Shown: positions 34,552 to 45,056, counted from the stretch's first letter. The stretch: DNA of 64,000 bases from Flavobacterium sediminis (GCF_003148385.1 NZ_CP029463.1:1178001-1242000); one strand, 5' to 3'. Numbers and translations: made by a program. The notes: a model not told the origin generated them from the sequence alone.

Positions 34552-37500
34552 TTATCTCTTTAAACTAAAGTGTGCTTTAAATTCTTGAGAAGTACCATTA
34601 ACAACATAATCAACTCTGAACCAATAGTCTGTTGAAGGCAAAGGCTGTCCATTATAGGTTCCGTTCCAACCTTCTCCATTTGTACTAATCTGCTTTATCA
34701 ATTTTCCGTAACGATCAAAAATATAAATCTTAGCATCATATTCTGACAGCCCTTTAATATTCCATGTATCATTATACCCATCACCATTAGGAGTAAAATA
34801 ATTAGGATACGTTATAGCATTCAGGTTACTCACAGAAAGTAGCTCTCCACAGCCTTGTATATCTTTTACATATATCGTATAATTTCCGTTAGGCAAATCT
34901 GTAAAAGTAGGATTGGTTTGCCAATTCACAAGGTCTATACTATACTCATAAATTCCATAACCTCCTTCAGCAGCACCTACTATAGTAGCAGTACCGGCCG
35001 AGAACGGTGGTGTTATTACCTCAGCTGTAAAACTAACCGGTTCAGAAGAATAGGTTGTCGTTATCTGATCTGTATAACTACAAGAAGTATCCAGATTTGT
35101 AACTATAACTGTATAAGTTCCTTCCTCAGTCACTACATATTGAGAACCTACCTCATTTGTCAGGTCTAAGCCTACAATATCTGAACTCCACTGATACGCA
35201 TAATTTCCGGATGTTGCAGGAGTTGCATCAATAACTTGTGACCCCGAACCCGTTTGCGGATCAACACAAAGAAAGAAATTATCCCCTAAATCAGTATCAG
35301 GCAATGGATTAACTATTAATTTAAGAAAAGGACCTAAGGCAGCACATTCATAAAGATTACTCTCCATACGAACCCATATTTCCTGGTAATCAGGCACTGT
35401 ATTTCTAAAATTAGTAATATCCTGAATACTATTTTGCTCTATTAAAGCATCCGTCTCATTTTCATAATATGAAAAAGTATAGGATTGATTAGAAGGAAAC
35501 TGACTGATAAGTGTAGCTTCTATCTGAGTTAAGTCGAAGTAATCAATACCGTCATCATCAGGATCATTAGCATCCAAATAATCATCACATTCCTCTAAAG
35601 GAAAACTAAAGCTTTGTGCTACAGTAGTGGCAGAAACTATCAAATTTACTTTTGCTGTTCTGTAACATCCATAATCATTTTCAATTCTTACCCACACTTC
35701 ACTTCCGTTTGCAGCAGTATAATTTGTATCGTCTGCTACATAATCTGTTTGACCTTCAGCTCCCGACAAGGAATTGTGATAGGTAAATACAACATCACTA
35801 TCTGTTGAAATCTGACTATTCGCTTGAATCAGATTAAAATTAGTTATAGCATCTGTATCAGTATCACATTGCTTCAATGTAATCTCTGAGACAGAAACCG
35901 GCAATGGATTAACCGCTAAATCTAACGTTCCTATTTCATAACATCCGTTATTATTAGTAATTCTAAAATAGATCGTTTTAGAGTTCGAATAGTAACTATT
36001 GGAAAGAGGAGGCATATTGTTTTCAGCATCAATCATGGTTTCATAAAATTGAACACTTAAGATATCCGTTTGATTCCCTATGATTTCAGCATTTTTTGTA
36101 TCTAATAAAAACGTAGCATAACCATTCGTATCATCCCCATCGTTATCTGTATCGCAAATTTCATACGATGTTACTGTTAAAGCATCCGGTGATGAAACAA
36201 TATTAACAGTCACAGTTGCAGACACCGGATCACAAATACCATTAACATCTGAAACAGTGTAGGTATATAGTCCCGGAAGGTCTATAGTCGGATTAAAATC
36301 TCCATTATCCGGATTTCTAGGCGTTCCATTATACGTCCAGGTTCCTCCGGAAGTAATATTTGTACCTAAAAAGCTTGTTAAATCGATTGATTCATTTACC
36401 TGGCATAAATTCTGAACCGAAGAAGCACCGGCACTAGGCCCTGGCACAATAGAATTTACCGTAATTGTGATATCATAAAATCTTGTGATTCCGTCACATG
36501 TCTTTGAAAAATGATAAGAATAATCACCCGGTAAATCAATAGTCGGATCAAACAGCCCGTCTGCTTTCGGAGTTCCGTTATAATCCCAAGTTCCGTTGGT
36601 TTCCGGATTTCCGGGTATCTCATCAAAAAGATCAATAGTCGTCCCGGAACAAACATCCATCGTTCTATTACTAGGAACACTTCCGAAACCCGAAAAATAC
36701 CCTCCGTATCCCGCAGCTCCTGAAGCACCGAAAACCCCTACTGCTAATGCTCCGGTAGAAGAAACTTCAGTATCTCCCGTAAGATTGTCAATTCGATATG
36801 TTTTCCAGTTAGGATTTCCTGTTACCGCAACCGAATTAGCACTGACCGGAACTCCGTTTATAGTTACAACTGTTGGGTTTGAAGGATCTCCGTTAACAAA
36901 AGATTCCGTAGCAACTAATATCCCTCCTGTATAAGCTGTGTTACCGATTCTATCCACATCAGGAATCAAATCGACACTTTTTTGCCAGAAGCAACTCAAC
37001 GGAGGAATAAAAAAGAATCCGGAAGTAGCATCGGATAAACTTCCACCGATTATTTGGTAAACAAATGATGGCTTAGAGGTCTGAATTAACATATTGAAAT
37101 TAGAAGCAGAACCTAAAAAATAAGAAGTTGGAACCAAATAATATTCTCCCGCATCTATAGTCGCTACAGGAGTAGGGCTTCCGTTAAGTCTTATTTCCGT
37201 ATTGTCTTCATGTGCAATTATTAACGGGTGCTCTGTACTGTCACTCCCGTTACCTTTCATAACAATATATTCTTTCCCTACTTGTTCTAAAGGAACAATT
37301 TGATCTAAGTTAAAATCCTGCCCTGCACTATCACTTAGCATTCCGCCGGTTAAATTTCCGGTATTCACAACAATTGGTTTATCCGAAGTCAATAAAGCGC
37401 CTATAAAACCAACTCTATTTACAGAAGTACTAAACGAAGTACTCACCTCTCCGCTCACAACAACACTTTCCCCTTTATTGAGGACAAAGGTTTGAGAAGG

Positions 37501-38082
37501 AGCTGAAAAAGTAGTATTCCCTAAAATAAAGCTTACATTAACATCATAATCTGACAATACAACGGTTGTATTATCCTCTGTCGCCATAAAACTGGTTACA
37601 AAATTTCTAATGGACCCACCGCTTGTTTGCGGCAAACTTCCTAATCTAAACACCGTTCCTGCGCCGGTTCTTCCTTTTGAAGCCAAAATTTCAGCATGAT
37701 TATCTGCCCTCACTCTGAAACTTACATAAAAATCATACTGTCCTTCTAATATTAATCCTCTGTTTGCAACAACACTACCTACCTGACTTATATCAAGCAT
37801 CATCAATGAAGGTTGGTCGTCTCCTATTTTAATTCTCACCGGATTCCCTTGAGAGATTGTAAAAGGTGACCCGTTAATCGGTACTCCATTACCTGCCTTT
37901 ATTGTAACAGGAAAAGGAGTTGGTTCAGGTGTTGATAAATATATATAATGATCTTTAACCAGATTAGTTGACATCGTCTCATTAGCATATAAAGGTGGTA
38001 TCCAATGCTTATTACTAAGTTGGCTAAATGAATTTATCGCAAAAAAAGATACTAATAATAAAAAAAATATTCGTTTCATCAT
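34552..38082 (-). CDS. T9SS type B surface protein with IgGFc-binding-like N-domain and gliding-motility C-terminal domain
   Basis: 1176-aa secreted protein. Signal peptide MMKRIFFLLLVSFFAINSFS; residues about 20-450 resemble the IgGFc-binding N-terminal domain (SFMATEDNTTVVLSDYD, VVSGEVSTSF, IAHEDNTEI). Then repeated beta-sandwich units with the pattern Y-N-G-T-P/D-L-P-G-x-Y (about 490-640) and several Asp-rich calcium-like stretches (CDTDNDGDDTNGYATF, DDYLDANDPDDDGIDYF). The C-terminal about 90 residues (YFTPNGDGYNDTWNIKGL, IYIFDRYGKLIKQI) are the gliding-motility-associated type-B sorting domain. Start at 38082 removes an unconserved N-terminal extension. Probably co-transcribed with the large outer-membrane protein upstream. 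Confidence 0.9.
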   Translation of the reverse strand: MMKRIFFLLLVSFFAINSFSQLSNKHWIPPLYANETMSTNLVKDHYIYLSTPEPTPFPVTIKAGNGVPINGSPFTISQGNPVRIKIGDDQPSLMMLDISQVGSVVANRGLILEGQYDFYVSFRVRADNHAEILASKGRTGAGTVFRLGSLPQTSGGSIRNFVTSFMATEDNTTVVLSDYDVNVSFILGNTTFSAPSQTFVLNKGESVVVSGEVSTSFSTSVNRVGFIGALLTSDKPIVVNTGNLTGGMLSDSAGQDFNLDQIVPLEQVGKEYIVMKGNGSDSTEHPLIIAHEDNTEIRLNGSPTPVATIDAGEYYLVPTSYFLGSASNFNMLIQTSKPSFVYQIIGGSLSDATSGFFFIPPLSCFWQKSVDLIPDVDRIGNTAYTGGILVATESFVNGDPSNPTVVTINGVPVSANSVAVTGNPNWKTYRIDNLTGDTEVSSTGALAVGVFGASGAAGYGGYFSGFGSVPSNRTMDVCSGTTIDLFDEIPGNPETNGTWDYNGTPKADGLFDPTIDLPGDYSYHFSKTCDGITRFYDITITVNSIVPGPSAGASSVQNLCQVNESIDLTSFLGTNITSGGTWTYNGTPRNPDNGDFNPTIDLPGLYTYTVSDVNGICDPVSATVTVNIVSSPDALTVTSYEICDTDNDGDDTNGYATFLLDTKNAEIIGNQTDILSVQFYETMIDAENNMPPLSNSYYSNSKTIYFRITNNNGCYEIGTLDLAVNPLPVSVSEITLKQCDTDTDAITNFNLIQANSQISTDSDVVFTYHNSLSGAEGQTDYVADDTNYTAANGSEVWVRIENDYGCYRTAKVNLIVSATTVAQSFSFPLEECDDYLDANDPDDDGIDYFDLTQIEATLISQFPSNQSYTFSYYENETDALIEQNSIQDITNFRNTVPDYQEIWVRMESNLYECAALGPFLKLIVNPLPDTDLGDNFFLCVDPQTGSGSQVIDATPATSGNYAYQWSSDIVGLDLTNEVGSQYVVTEEGTYTVIVTNLDTSCSYTDQITTTYSSEPVSFTAEVITPPFSAGTATIVGAAEGGYGIYEYSIDLVNWQTNPTFTDLPNGNYTIYVKDIQGCGELLSVSNLNAITYPNYFTPNGDGYNDTWNIKGLSEYDAKIYIFDRYGKLIKQISTNGEGWNGTYNGQPLPSTDYWFRVDYVVNGTSQEFKAHFSLKR

Positions 38083-38147
38083 CAATGAATGAATTTTATA
38101 CAAAGGGGTAAATTTAATCACTTTAACTCAAACCAATACAATTTTAA

Positions 38148-41100
38148 CTAAAAAAAGGCTCTCAACTGCACATTTCCGGTATGGACTGCTTTACTTGTTT
38201 CGGATCTGCGTCCTTGATAGTTAATATTGATATCGAGGTATTGTGTGATGTTTTTCTGAAGTACCAATTGCCAGACTGAATTTTTCCCGGCTTGCAAGCC
38301 TTGTAACATTTGAAAGGAAACAGGTGACAGACTATCTCCTGTGAGCTTATTATTGTAAAAAGAATAAGAAGCATTTAACGTAAATCCTTTTTCAGAATTA
38401 AATGTAAGTCCGGTTCCTAACTGGTTTTGCTCTAATGTTTCCATTAAATTGATTGTGTTTTTTTGATTTTTATATTCGTAAAAAACATCCCAACTGGCAT
38501 TTTTTGAAAAAATATACGAGATTTTTGGAGAAACGGAATAATTGTCTATTTCGTAGTCTCTGGAACTGTAATTTTCAGAATAACTTTTAGTATTTCCGGT
38601 TTGAGAGGCTAATTTTAGTAACCACATTTTAGCGACTAAATGGGCATATTGCAATTGATGTGTAAATGATTTATTTTCCTGACTTCCCACATTCAGAAGA
38701 CTTTTTGCATGGTTATTAATATAAGTATAGGTTACGGAATGATGCTGTCTTCCTTTATTGAAAAACAAACTATTCCTGAAATTGTTATTGAGTCCTAAAA
38801 TATTATCGTTCTTAGAAAAAGGGTTTAAGTCAAAATTGCTATTCTCTTTTTTAATCTTCCGCTCTACCAAAAATGAGAATTGGTTGTAAAATTTAGATAG
38901 AAACTTCTGTAATCCGGTTTTATTTTGCCATGCCAGTCCGTTAAAAACAATCGATTGCGAAAATTTGTTCTGGTGTGTTTTCACATATACCTGATTAGGC
39001 AGATAGACTCTTACATATTTCGCCTGATCGGGAAAAGGTGCTATCTCAAATTCCTGGATCTCCTGAATTCCGTTATTGTTATAATCATTCCACATATAAA
39101 CTCCTTGTCCGGGATCTACTTCTAAATAGGTAAATTCTTGTTGTGGTATGGTTCCGGAAGTGGTTTCATAGATTGTAGAACTTTGTATCAGATTTGAGAA
39201 AAACGAATTGGTATACAACAGCCTAGAATTTAACGACGTTTGCTTAGGTTGCTGCTCGTCTTTGTATTTTAAATTCCGGTAATTAAAATAAATACTTAAG
39301 TTGCTTTTTTCCGTTTTGATCAGTTGCGATTTTAAATAATAAGAATGGGATTGATTTACTCTTTCTATGGTATTGTTAACCAAACTATCATTCGCTCTGT
39401 TTTTATATCCGATTTCAACATACACATTCGTAGAATCGCCTCTTCCGGCAAAAAAACCGTATTCCGTAAAGCGTTGACTAAGTGCTGTATATTCATCACT
39501 AACACTATTCTTTTGACGATTGTTCTCTATATTGAAAGTGGCTCCTACCCAATTTTTATCGATATGTTGCAATACTTTGCTTTGGTTTCTGATAAATTTA
39601 GAATTATAAGCCTCATTTTGACTGTTCATAGCACTGAAGTTAGTAACTATAGCTGTTTTATTGAGTTTCAGGTTTGATTCTACCAAATGACGATTCCCCG
39701 AAAAATTCTTAGAAAAGTCTAATTTCTCAAACTGATAATGTACAAAACCATTCCTGAAAAAATTGAAATTCAAACCACTCTGCAACAAGGATTGGTTTCC
39801 GGAAACCGTACTAATATTCCAATCCCGATTGAACTCAATGTTATACAAACGCTCGATAGTTTTAAAGTCTTGCTGAACAAAATCATATTTCGTCGTCAGA
39901 TCTAAATTGAATTTTCCGGTATAAAGTCTTTGTTTACCATCTATTTTAACTGCTACTCCTTTGTTATTGTTATCATCAATTGTCGAATAGAGATTCTGGT
40001 CATTGTTACTGACAGCTACTTCAAAATCAACTGTTGTCTTTTCAGAAGGTAAATAACTTCCCAAAACCGTTGCTATCTGAATTTTTGTAGGTGCAATTAA
40101 CCTCACTATAGGTTCATAATCGCCTTGCAAAACTCCGTTTACAGGAGCTACATACTCATAGATCTTCCCGATAGCATTACTGTTGCTTATGACATAGTTC
40201 CCTTGATTTTCGCCAATATAAGTAAAGCGAACGTTATACAATTCTTCATTGGGATCATTAGAATACTCATAAATTTGTTCAGCACCCACCGTAACGACTC
40301 TATAGAGTATTTTATTTTCAGAATAAACGTCCAAATAAGCAGAAGGCGCATTCATCAGACTTTGATCATCACCGGCTTCTTGCAGTGCACTTACTTGCTC
40401 TTCAGATAAATTTTGTTGTAAAGGTTGATTTTTTATATCATTTTCTGAATATAAAAATGTTCCTATCTTAAATTTTTCTCTTTCATGGGTTACTCCTCCA
40501 TAAGTTACAATTCTTGTAAAATTCCGATCGGTGTATTGATATTCTACATTAATACGCATTTCAGAGGTAATAGGAAACAAAGAGGTAAAAATAACTTCTC
40601 CGGCATTGTAATCAATAACGTAATCATTATTTTCTCCACGTTCCAATAATATCCCGTTAACATAAACTCTTTCTGAACCTGAAATCACCAGAACATACAA
40701 TTCGTCATTATTTCCTTTCAGTTTGTAAGGTCCTTGATTCCCTTCCTGCCCGGTAAAAGTACTTCTGGCATATTGACCACGAACAATTGCAGCTGCTGTA
40801 TAAACTTCTGTTTTGCTATCGGATTTACCGAACGAGAACCTTGTCGATAAACCTTGTACTTTTTTATTGAAATTTAAAAACTGAGACTGTCTGTTCTCTA
40901 AGAACAAATCTCCCGCTCTGATACTCCAATTATCCGAAAAGAGTTCAATAAAAATCTGATCAAATTCATCTAACTTTTGCGAATATCCTCCATCTTGCAA
41001 TGGAATATTACTATCCTGAATGGAAGCCCTCAGACTTACTTTATCTGAAATTTTTCCGGTAATCTGTAAATCTAAATTAGAATTAACAACAGTATTTTGA

Positions 41101-41549
41101 TTGTTACCTATAGTAATCCCTCTCGAAATACTTCCGGAAGTATTCAAACCGTCAAATGGTTTAAACTTTGTTACGGACTCTCTTTTTAAACTGTAAAGAT
41201 TTCCGGCTGCCGCATTGGGTACTATTTTACTATCATCATAAATGGCATATTCCTTTGTAATATAATCCGGAAACATTAAATACCGGACCTCTAAACTGTC
41301 CGGAAGCATGGTATTGGGATGAAAAATGATCTTCCCTTTGGGAAAATCAACATGGTAAAGCGTTGAGTCAATTTCATTACCGGCAAAATCTTTTACCTTA
41401 AAAAAAGCTCTGTTAATACTTACTTTTTCCAATGAGATCGTATCTTTTACAACAGCGATCTTTTTAGATTTGTAAGGCGTTTCGGTTTCCTGAGCATACA
41501 ACTCCGAGAACCAAAGAAAAAACAATGCTATAAATCCGATTTTTACCAT
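38148..41549 (-). CDS. Large outer-membrane beta-barrel-like protein, hypothetical
   Basis: 1133-aa exported protein with a signal peptide (ending ELYAQ). Residues about 30-120 are strand-rich (VDFPKGKIIFHP, LEVRYLMFP); 130-360 hold NTSGSISRGITIGNNQN and a repeat-like unit VYVNGILLERGENNDYVID. From about 480 to the C-terminus there are long runs of alternating aromatic/polar residues typical of a transmembrane barrel, ending in strand LRAFF. This layout recalls large Bacteroidota outer-membrane proteins around T9SS, such as SprA-like barrels, but I cannot assign it to SprA. It heads a minus-strand unit with the type-B surface protein, so a role in that protein's surface display is plausible but inferred. 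Confidence 0.75.
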   Translation of the reverse strand: MVKIGFIALFFLWFSELYAQETETPYKSKKIAVVKDTISLEKVSINRAFFKVKDFAGNEIDSTLYHVDFPKGKIIFHPNTMLPDSLEVRYLMFPDYITKEYAIYDDSKIVPNAAAGNLYSLKRESVTKFKPFDGLNTSGSISRGITIGNNQNTVVNSNLDLQITGKISDKVSLRASIQDSNIPLQDGGYSQKLDEFDQIFIELFSDNWSIRAGDLFLENRQSQFLNFNKKVQGLSTRFSFGKSDSKTEVYTAAAIVRGQYARSTFTGQEGNQGPYKLKGNNDELYVLVISGSERVYVNGILLERGENNDYVIDYNAGEVIFTSLFPITSEMRINVEYQYTDRNFTRIVTYGGVTHEREKFKIGTFLYSENDIKNQPLQQNLSEEQVSALQEAGDDQSLMNAPSAYLDVYSENKILYRVVTVGAEQIYEYSNDPNEELYNVRFTYIGENQGNYVISNSNAIGKIYEYVAPVNGVLQGDYEPIVRLIAPTKIQIATVLGSYLPSEKTTVDFEVAVSNNDQNLYSTIDDNNNKGVAVKIDGKQRLYTGKFNLDLTTKYDFVQQDFKTIERLYNIEFNRDWNISTVSGNQSLLQSGLNFNFFRNGFVHYQFEKLDFSKNFSGNRHLVESNLKLNKTAIVTNFSAMNSQNEAYNSKFIRNQSKVLQHIDKNWVGATFNIENNRQKNSVSDEYTALSQRFTEYGFFAGRGDSTNVYVEIGYKNRANDSLVNNTIERVNQSHSYYLKSQLIKTEKSNLSIYFNYRNLKYKDEQQPKQTSLNSRLLYTNSFFSNLIQSSTIYETTSGTIPQQEFTYLEVDPGQGVYMWNDYNNNGIQEIQEFEIAPFPDQAKYVRVYLPNQVYVKTHQNKFSQSIVFNGLAWQNKTGLQKFLSKFYNQFSFLVERKIKKENSNFDLNPFSKNDNILGLNNNFRNSLFFNKGRQHHSVTYTYINNHAKSLLNVGSQENKSFTHQLQYAHLVAKMWLLKLASQTGNTKSYSENYSSRDYEIDNYSVSPKISYIFSKNASWDVFYEYKNQKNTINLMETLEQNQLGTGLTFNSEKGFTLNASYSFYNNKLTGDSLSPVSFQMLQGLQAGKNSVWQLVLQKNITQYLDININYQGRRSETSKAVHTGNVQLRAFF

Positions 41550-41572
41550 TAATACCTATAACTCTGAAAATT

Positions 41573-41580
41573 CAAAAGTA
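41573..41580 (-). promoter_or_regulatory. -7 box of the large outer-membrane protein operon
   Basis: TACTTTTG on the minus strand, an exact TAnnTTTG, 24 nt before ATG 41549. It supports transcription of the four-gene unit ending at 33613. Confidence 0.55.
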
Positions 41581-41628
41581 GTATTTATTAATGTAAATAA
41601 CAGTACATTCCTTTTTTGAAAAGTAAAA

Positions 41629-41661
41629 GCCTCTGTCTGAAAAATTCACTCAGACAGAGGC
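41629..41661 (-). terminator. Terminator after aspartate kinase
   Basis: Perfect 12-bp inverted repeat GCCTCTGTCTGA / TCAGACAGAGGC with a 9-nt loop, followed on the minus strand by TTTTACTTTT. Confidence 0.85.
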
Positions 41662-41687
41662 AACATAAAAAAGGGTATATATGAAAC

Positions 41688-42941
41688 TTATTCTTTTGTT
41701 ACAATTTGAAGGGTTTCTCTTGAAATCTGTTTCAGAAGAACGGTTTTACCCGTTTCAACTGTTGCTGCTGATTTTTCATTAAAATGTCTGATCGTGTAAA
41801 GCGATACATTTTCGTTGAATGACACTTTGAATTTTTTGGCTAAATGATTCCTCAGCTCTTCAAAATTATTGAATTTGTCTTCTATACAAACTGAAAAACT
41901 AATCGCCGAGTTCTGAATAAGGTTTACTTTCATTTTGTACTGATGGAACAAAGCAAAGATCTCACTTATATTCTCTTCCATGATAAAAGAGAAATCGAGT
42001 GAAGACAATGAAAGCAGCAACTGGTTTTTCTTAACAATAAAACATGACGTTTGCGGTTCCAGATCGGCTCCTTTAGAAACGCTGGTACCCGGCAACAACG
42101 GATTGAGGAATGACTTTACATACAATGGAATTTCTTTTCGTTGTAAAGGCTGTAATGTTTTCGGGTGAATTACCGTTGCCCCGTAAAAAGCTAGCTCAAT
42201 TGCTTCCCGATAAGAGATCTGGTTCAATAAAACAGCATTTTCAAAATAACGAGGGTCGGCATTCAACACTCCCGGCACATCTTTCCATATTGAAACACTT
42301 TCAGCATTCAAGCAGTACGCAAAAATAGCCGCTGTGTAATCTGACCCTTCTCTTCCAAGTGTTGTGGTAAAATTATTTGAATCTGAACCTAAAAATCCTT
42401 GCGTAATATATAGTTTATTTTTATCAACACCTTCCTGAATTAACTTTTGTGTTTCTTCCCAATCTACGTTAGCATCTCTATAAGTTACATCTGTTTTTAT
42501 AAAATTGCGAACATCTAACCATATGTTTGTCAATCCTTTTTCATTAAAATAATAACTCACAATCGTTGTTGAAACAATTTCTCCGAAACTCACTACCTGA
42601 TCGTAAACAAAATTATAATTAGGCGACTTATTACTTCTGATAAAATATTCCAGATCATTAAAAAGACTATTCACGGCAAAGAAAACATTGTGTTCTTCAT
42701 CTTCAAATAAATCTATTAAAATCTGATTATGATACTTTCGAACTTCCTGAATGGATGCATTTAAGTCATTAGACTTTTCAAAATAATTTTTTATAACCAC
42801 CTCTAGTGCATTTGTTGTTTTTCCCATTGCTGAGATCACTAAAAGTGTATTTTGGTGTCCCACTTTTTCTAGCACTGAAGCTACATTTTTAACACCTTCG
42901 GCATCTTTTACGGATGCTCCTCCAAACTTAAATATCCTCAT
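41688..42941 (-). CDS. Aspartate kinase (monofunctional)
   Basis: 417-aa kinase phosphorylating aspartate, the first step to lysine, threonine and methionine. The N-terminal KFGGASVKDAEG (residues 5-16) is the nucleotide/aspartate motif; FTTTLGREGSDYTAAIFAYCL (quoted part: LGREGSDYTAAIFAY) and SIWKDVPGVLNADPRYF follow. The C-terminal roughly 120 residues look like an ACT regulatory region but are diverged. No homoserine dehydrogenase domain. It follows a GNAT gene by 29 nt and ends at a strong terminator. Confidence 0.93.
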   Translation of the reverse strand: MRIFKFGGASVKDAEGVKNVASVLEKVGHQNTLLVISAMGKTTNALEVVIKNYFEKSNDLNASIQEVRKYHNQILIDLFEDEEHNVFFAVNSLFNDLEYFIRSNKSPNYNFVYDQVVSFGEIVSTTIVSYYFNEKGLTNIWLDVRNFIKTDVTYRDANVDWEETQKLIQEGVDKNKLYITQGFLGSDSNNFTTTLGREGSDYTAAIFAYCLNAESVSIWKDVPGVLNADPRYFENAVLLNQISYREAIELAFYGATVIHPKTLQPLQRKEIPLYVKSFLNPLLPGTSVSKGADLEPQTSCFIVKKNQLLLSLSSLDFSFIMEENISEIFALFHQYKMKVNLIQNSAISFSVCIEDKFNNFEELRNHLAKKFKVSFNENVSLYTIRHFNEKSAATVETGKTVLLKQISRETLQIVTKE

Positions 42942-42970
42942 ATAACCTGATTCAATTACAATTCATAAAA

Positions 42971-43447
42971 TTAATTTAGCTTCGCTACAAATCGTTTGAT
43001 TCCTTCTTCATCCATTTGTACTACCCGCCAATCTGATAAAATTTCAGCTCCGGACTTCTCATAAAAATTAATTGCGTTTATATTCCAATCCAGCACATTC
43101 CATTCGATCCTTCTCACACCTTCTTTCTCTCCTTGTTCCATTATTTTTTGGTACAACGCACTACCGGCTCCCGTTCCTCTCATCTTTTCTTTAACGATCA
43201 GGTCTTCTAAATGGATCGTTTTTCCTTTCCATGTTGAGTAGCGATAATAATATAAAGCCATACCTACGATTTCTCCTTCAACTTCTGCAAAAAATGTATA
43301 AAACAGTGGATTCTCAGAAAAACCGTCTCTGATTAAATCCTCCACTGTAACCACAACTGCTTCCGGCTCTTTTTCAAAAATGGCTAATTCTTTGATCAGT
43401 TCCAAAGCTGCCGGCATATCTTCTTTTGTTCCTTTGCGTATAATCAT
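42971..43447 (-). CDS. GNAT family N-acetyltransferase
   Basis: 158-aa acetyltransferase with the GNAT core: a beta-4 strand with VGMALYYYRYSTWKGK, the acetyl-CoA loop VKEKMRGTGAGSALYQKI (residues about 88-105) and the C-terminal NVLDWNINAINFYEKSGAE. It resembles the diamine/spermidine-type N-acetyltransferase (SAT1-like) subgroup in the EDLIV and WNVLDWN segments, but the substrate is not certain. First gene of a two-gene unit with aspartate kinase. Confidence 0.88.
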   Translation of the reverse strand: MIIRKGTKEDMPAALELIKELAIFEKEPEAVVVTVEDLIRDGFSENPLFYTFFAEVEGEIVGMALYYYRYSTWKGKTIHLEDLIVKEKMRGTGAGSALYQKIMEQGEKEGVRRIEWNVLDWNINAINFYEKSGAEILSDWRVVQMDEEGIKRFVAKLN

Positions 43448-43495
43448 TTTTTATTAATTCTCTATTTTCTGATAAAATGAAAGTGCAAAAATAAT

Positions 43496-43503
43496 AGCTT
43501 GAA
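43496..43503 (-). promoter_or_regulatory. -7 box of the GNAT-aspartate kinase unit
   Basis: TATTTTTG on the minus strand, an exact TAnnTTTG, 49 nt before the GNAT ATG. Low-complexity surroundings make it moderately certain. Confidence 0.4.
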
Positions 43504-43582
43504 AAACAAGTTTGTAATTTTTTTAATCATATCACAAAAAAACCGATATTTGTGCCATTAACACAACTACATCGATTTCGAC

Positions 43583-44590
43583 ATGGAAGAAAGAAATACC
43601 ACCTTAGGTGAGTTTATCATTGAAAATCAAAACTCATTTCAATATTCGACCGGCGAACTGTCACGCATCATTAATTCAATCCGTTTAGCGGCTAAAGTAG
43701 TAAACTACAAAGTAAACAAAGCCGGATTAGTTGATATTGTAGGTGCTGCCGGCGAACAAAATATTCAAGGAGAGGATCAGCAAAAACTGGATGTTTTTGC
43801 CAATGAAACTTTTATCCAGACATTGACAAACAGAGAAATCGTATGCGGAATCGCTTCTGAAGAAAATGATGATTATATCACGGTAGCAGGTGCAGATAAC
43901 AACCATAACAATAAATATGTTGTTTTAATGGATCCTCTGGACGGTTCATCTAACATTGATGTAAACGTTTCTGTCGGAACTATTTTTTCTGTTTTCAGAA
44001 GAGTTACCCCTGTTGGTAGCCCTGTTCAACCGGAAGATTTTTTACAACCGGGTGTAAATCAGGTAGCTGCAGGTTATGTGATCTATGGTACTTCTACCAT
44101 GCTTGTTTATACTACCGGACATGGCGTTAACGGATTCACTTTAAATCCGGCTATCGGAACCTTTTACCTTTCGCATCCTAATATGAGATATTCTGAAGAC
44201 GGAAACATTTATTCCATAAATGAAGGGAATTATGTTCATTTTCCGCAAGGTGTAAAAGATTATATTAAATATTGTCAGAAAGAAGAAGGTGACCGACCTT
44301 ATACTTCTCGTTATATCGGAAGTTTGGTTTCTGATTTTCATCGTAACATGATCAAAGGCGGTATTTATATTTATCCGACGAGTTCTAAGGCTCCTAAAGG
44401 AAAACTGCGTTTGTTATATGAATGCAATCCGATGGCTTTTTTAGCGGAACAGGCAGGCGGAAAAGCTTCTGACGGATTCAGCCGAATTATGGAAATTCAG
44501 CCGACAGAATTACACCAGAGAGTTCCGTTCTTTTGCGGAAGTAAAAATATGGTAGAAAAAGCTGAAGAGTTTATGAAAAACGCTCAATAA
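43583..44590 (+). CDS. fbp: Fructose-1,6-bisphosphatase class I
   Basis: 335-aa gluconeogenic phosphatase. Metal and substrate motifs: [10 protein letters not shown] (Glu pair, residues about 91-100), [20 protein letters not shown] (about 113-132), the [15 protein letters not shown] strand, [18 protein letters not shown] and [20 protein letters not shown]. Full length and intact. Single gene closed by a strong bidirectional terminator shared with the convergent TerB-like gene. Confidence 0.96.
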   Translation: MEERNTTLGEFIIENQNSFQYSTGELSRIINSIRLAAKVVNYKVNKAGLVDIVGAAGEQNIQGEDQQKLDVFANETFIQTLTNREIVCGIASEENDDYITVAGADNNHNNKYVVLMDPLDGSSNIDVNVSVGTIFSVFRRVTPVGSPVQPEDFLQPGVNQVAAGYVIYGTSTMLVYTTGHGVNGFTLNPAIGTFYLSHPNMRYSEDGNIYSINEGNYVHFPQGVKDYIKYCQKEEGDRPYTSRYIGSLVSDFHRNMIKGGIYIYPTSSKAPKGKLRLLYECNPMAFLAEQAGGKASDGFSRIMEIQPTELHQRVPFFCGSKNMVEKAEEFMKNAQ

Positions 44591-44591
44591 T

Positions 44592-44621
44592 AAAAAAGCT
44601 CCCTAATTAGGGAGCTTTTTT
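44592..44621. terminator. Bidirectional terminator between fbp and the TerB-like gene
   Basis: AAAAAAGCTCCCTAAT / TAGGGAGCTTTTTT, a near-perfect stem with almost no loop flanked by A and T runs. Confidence 0.95.
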
Positions 44622-44624
44622 ATT

Positions 44625-45056
44625 TTATCTGTTCATGTTCTGCATTTCGTAAATAAAAGTATCTAAATCCACGTTTAATTGTACCAGAGATAAAGCTTTA
44701 TCAACAATATACTGAATATTTCCCGGTGTAAAACCTAAAGCCACACCAAAACGTCTTAGTAATTCGTGTTGACTCTCTCCCAATTCATGATCTGCATATA
44801 CCATTCTGGCCAGATCATACAAACGCTCTAACCTTCTGGTATGCAACAACGGAGGGTTTACCGGATATTTTGTCGGGTTCTCTAAAATCTCTTCGTACTC
44901 TTGTTCTGAGATTTCTAATTTAATTGCTAATTTATCCAAGAACTTTTGCTCTTCTTCTGAAATTTTCCCATCCGCAAGAGCCACTCTTACAATGGCAGAA
45001 AAATGACCTTTGTTTCTGTTACGGAATCCACTATCGAATAAATCTGAAATTGACAT
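44625..45056 (-). CDS. TerB-family (tellurite resistance protein-like) domain protein
   Basis: 143-aa all-helical cytoplasmic protein. The motif AIVRVALADGKISEEEQKFL (residues 21-40) is the TerB/DjlA-N acidic helix pair, and the second half RMVYADHELGESQHELLRRF repeats it. The conserved acidic residues may bind a divalent cation. No ter operon genes are nearby, so a role in tellurite resistance is not supported. Stands alone, with its own -7 box. Confidence 0.85.
   Translation of the reverse strand: MSISDLFDSGFRNRNKGHFSAIVRVALADGKISEEEQKFLDKLAIKLEISEQEYEEILENPTKYPVNPPLLHTRRLERLYDLARMVYADHELGESQHELLRRFGVALGFTPGNIQYIVDKALSLVQLNVDLDTFIYEMQNMNR

Noticed and set aside
44625..45056. Tellurite-resistance operon
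   Set aside because: Only a TerB-like domain is present, without terA/C/D/Z neighbours.
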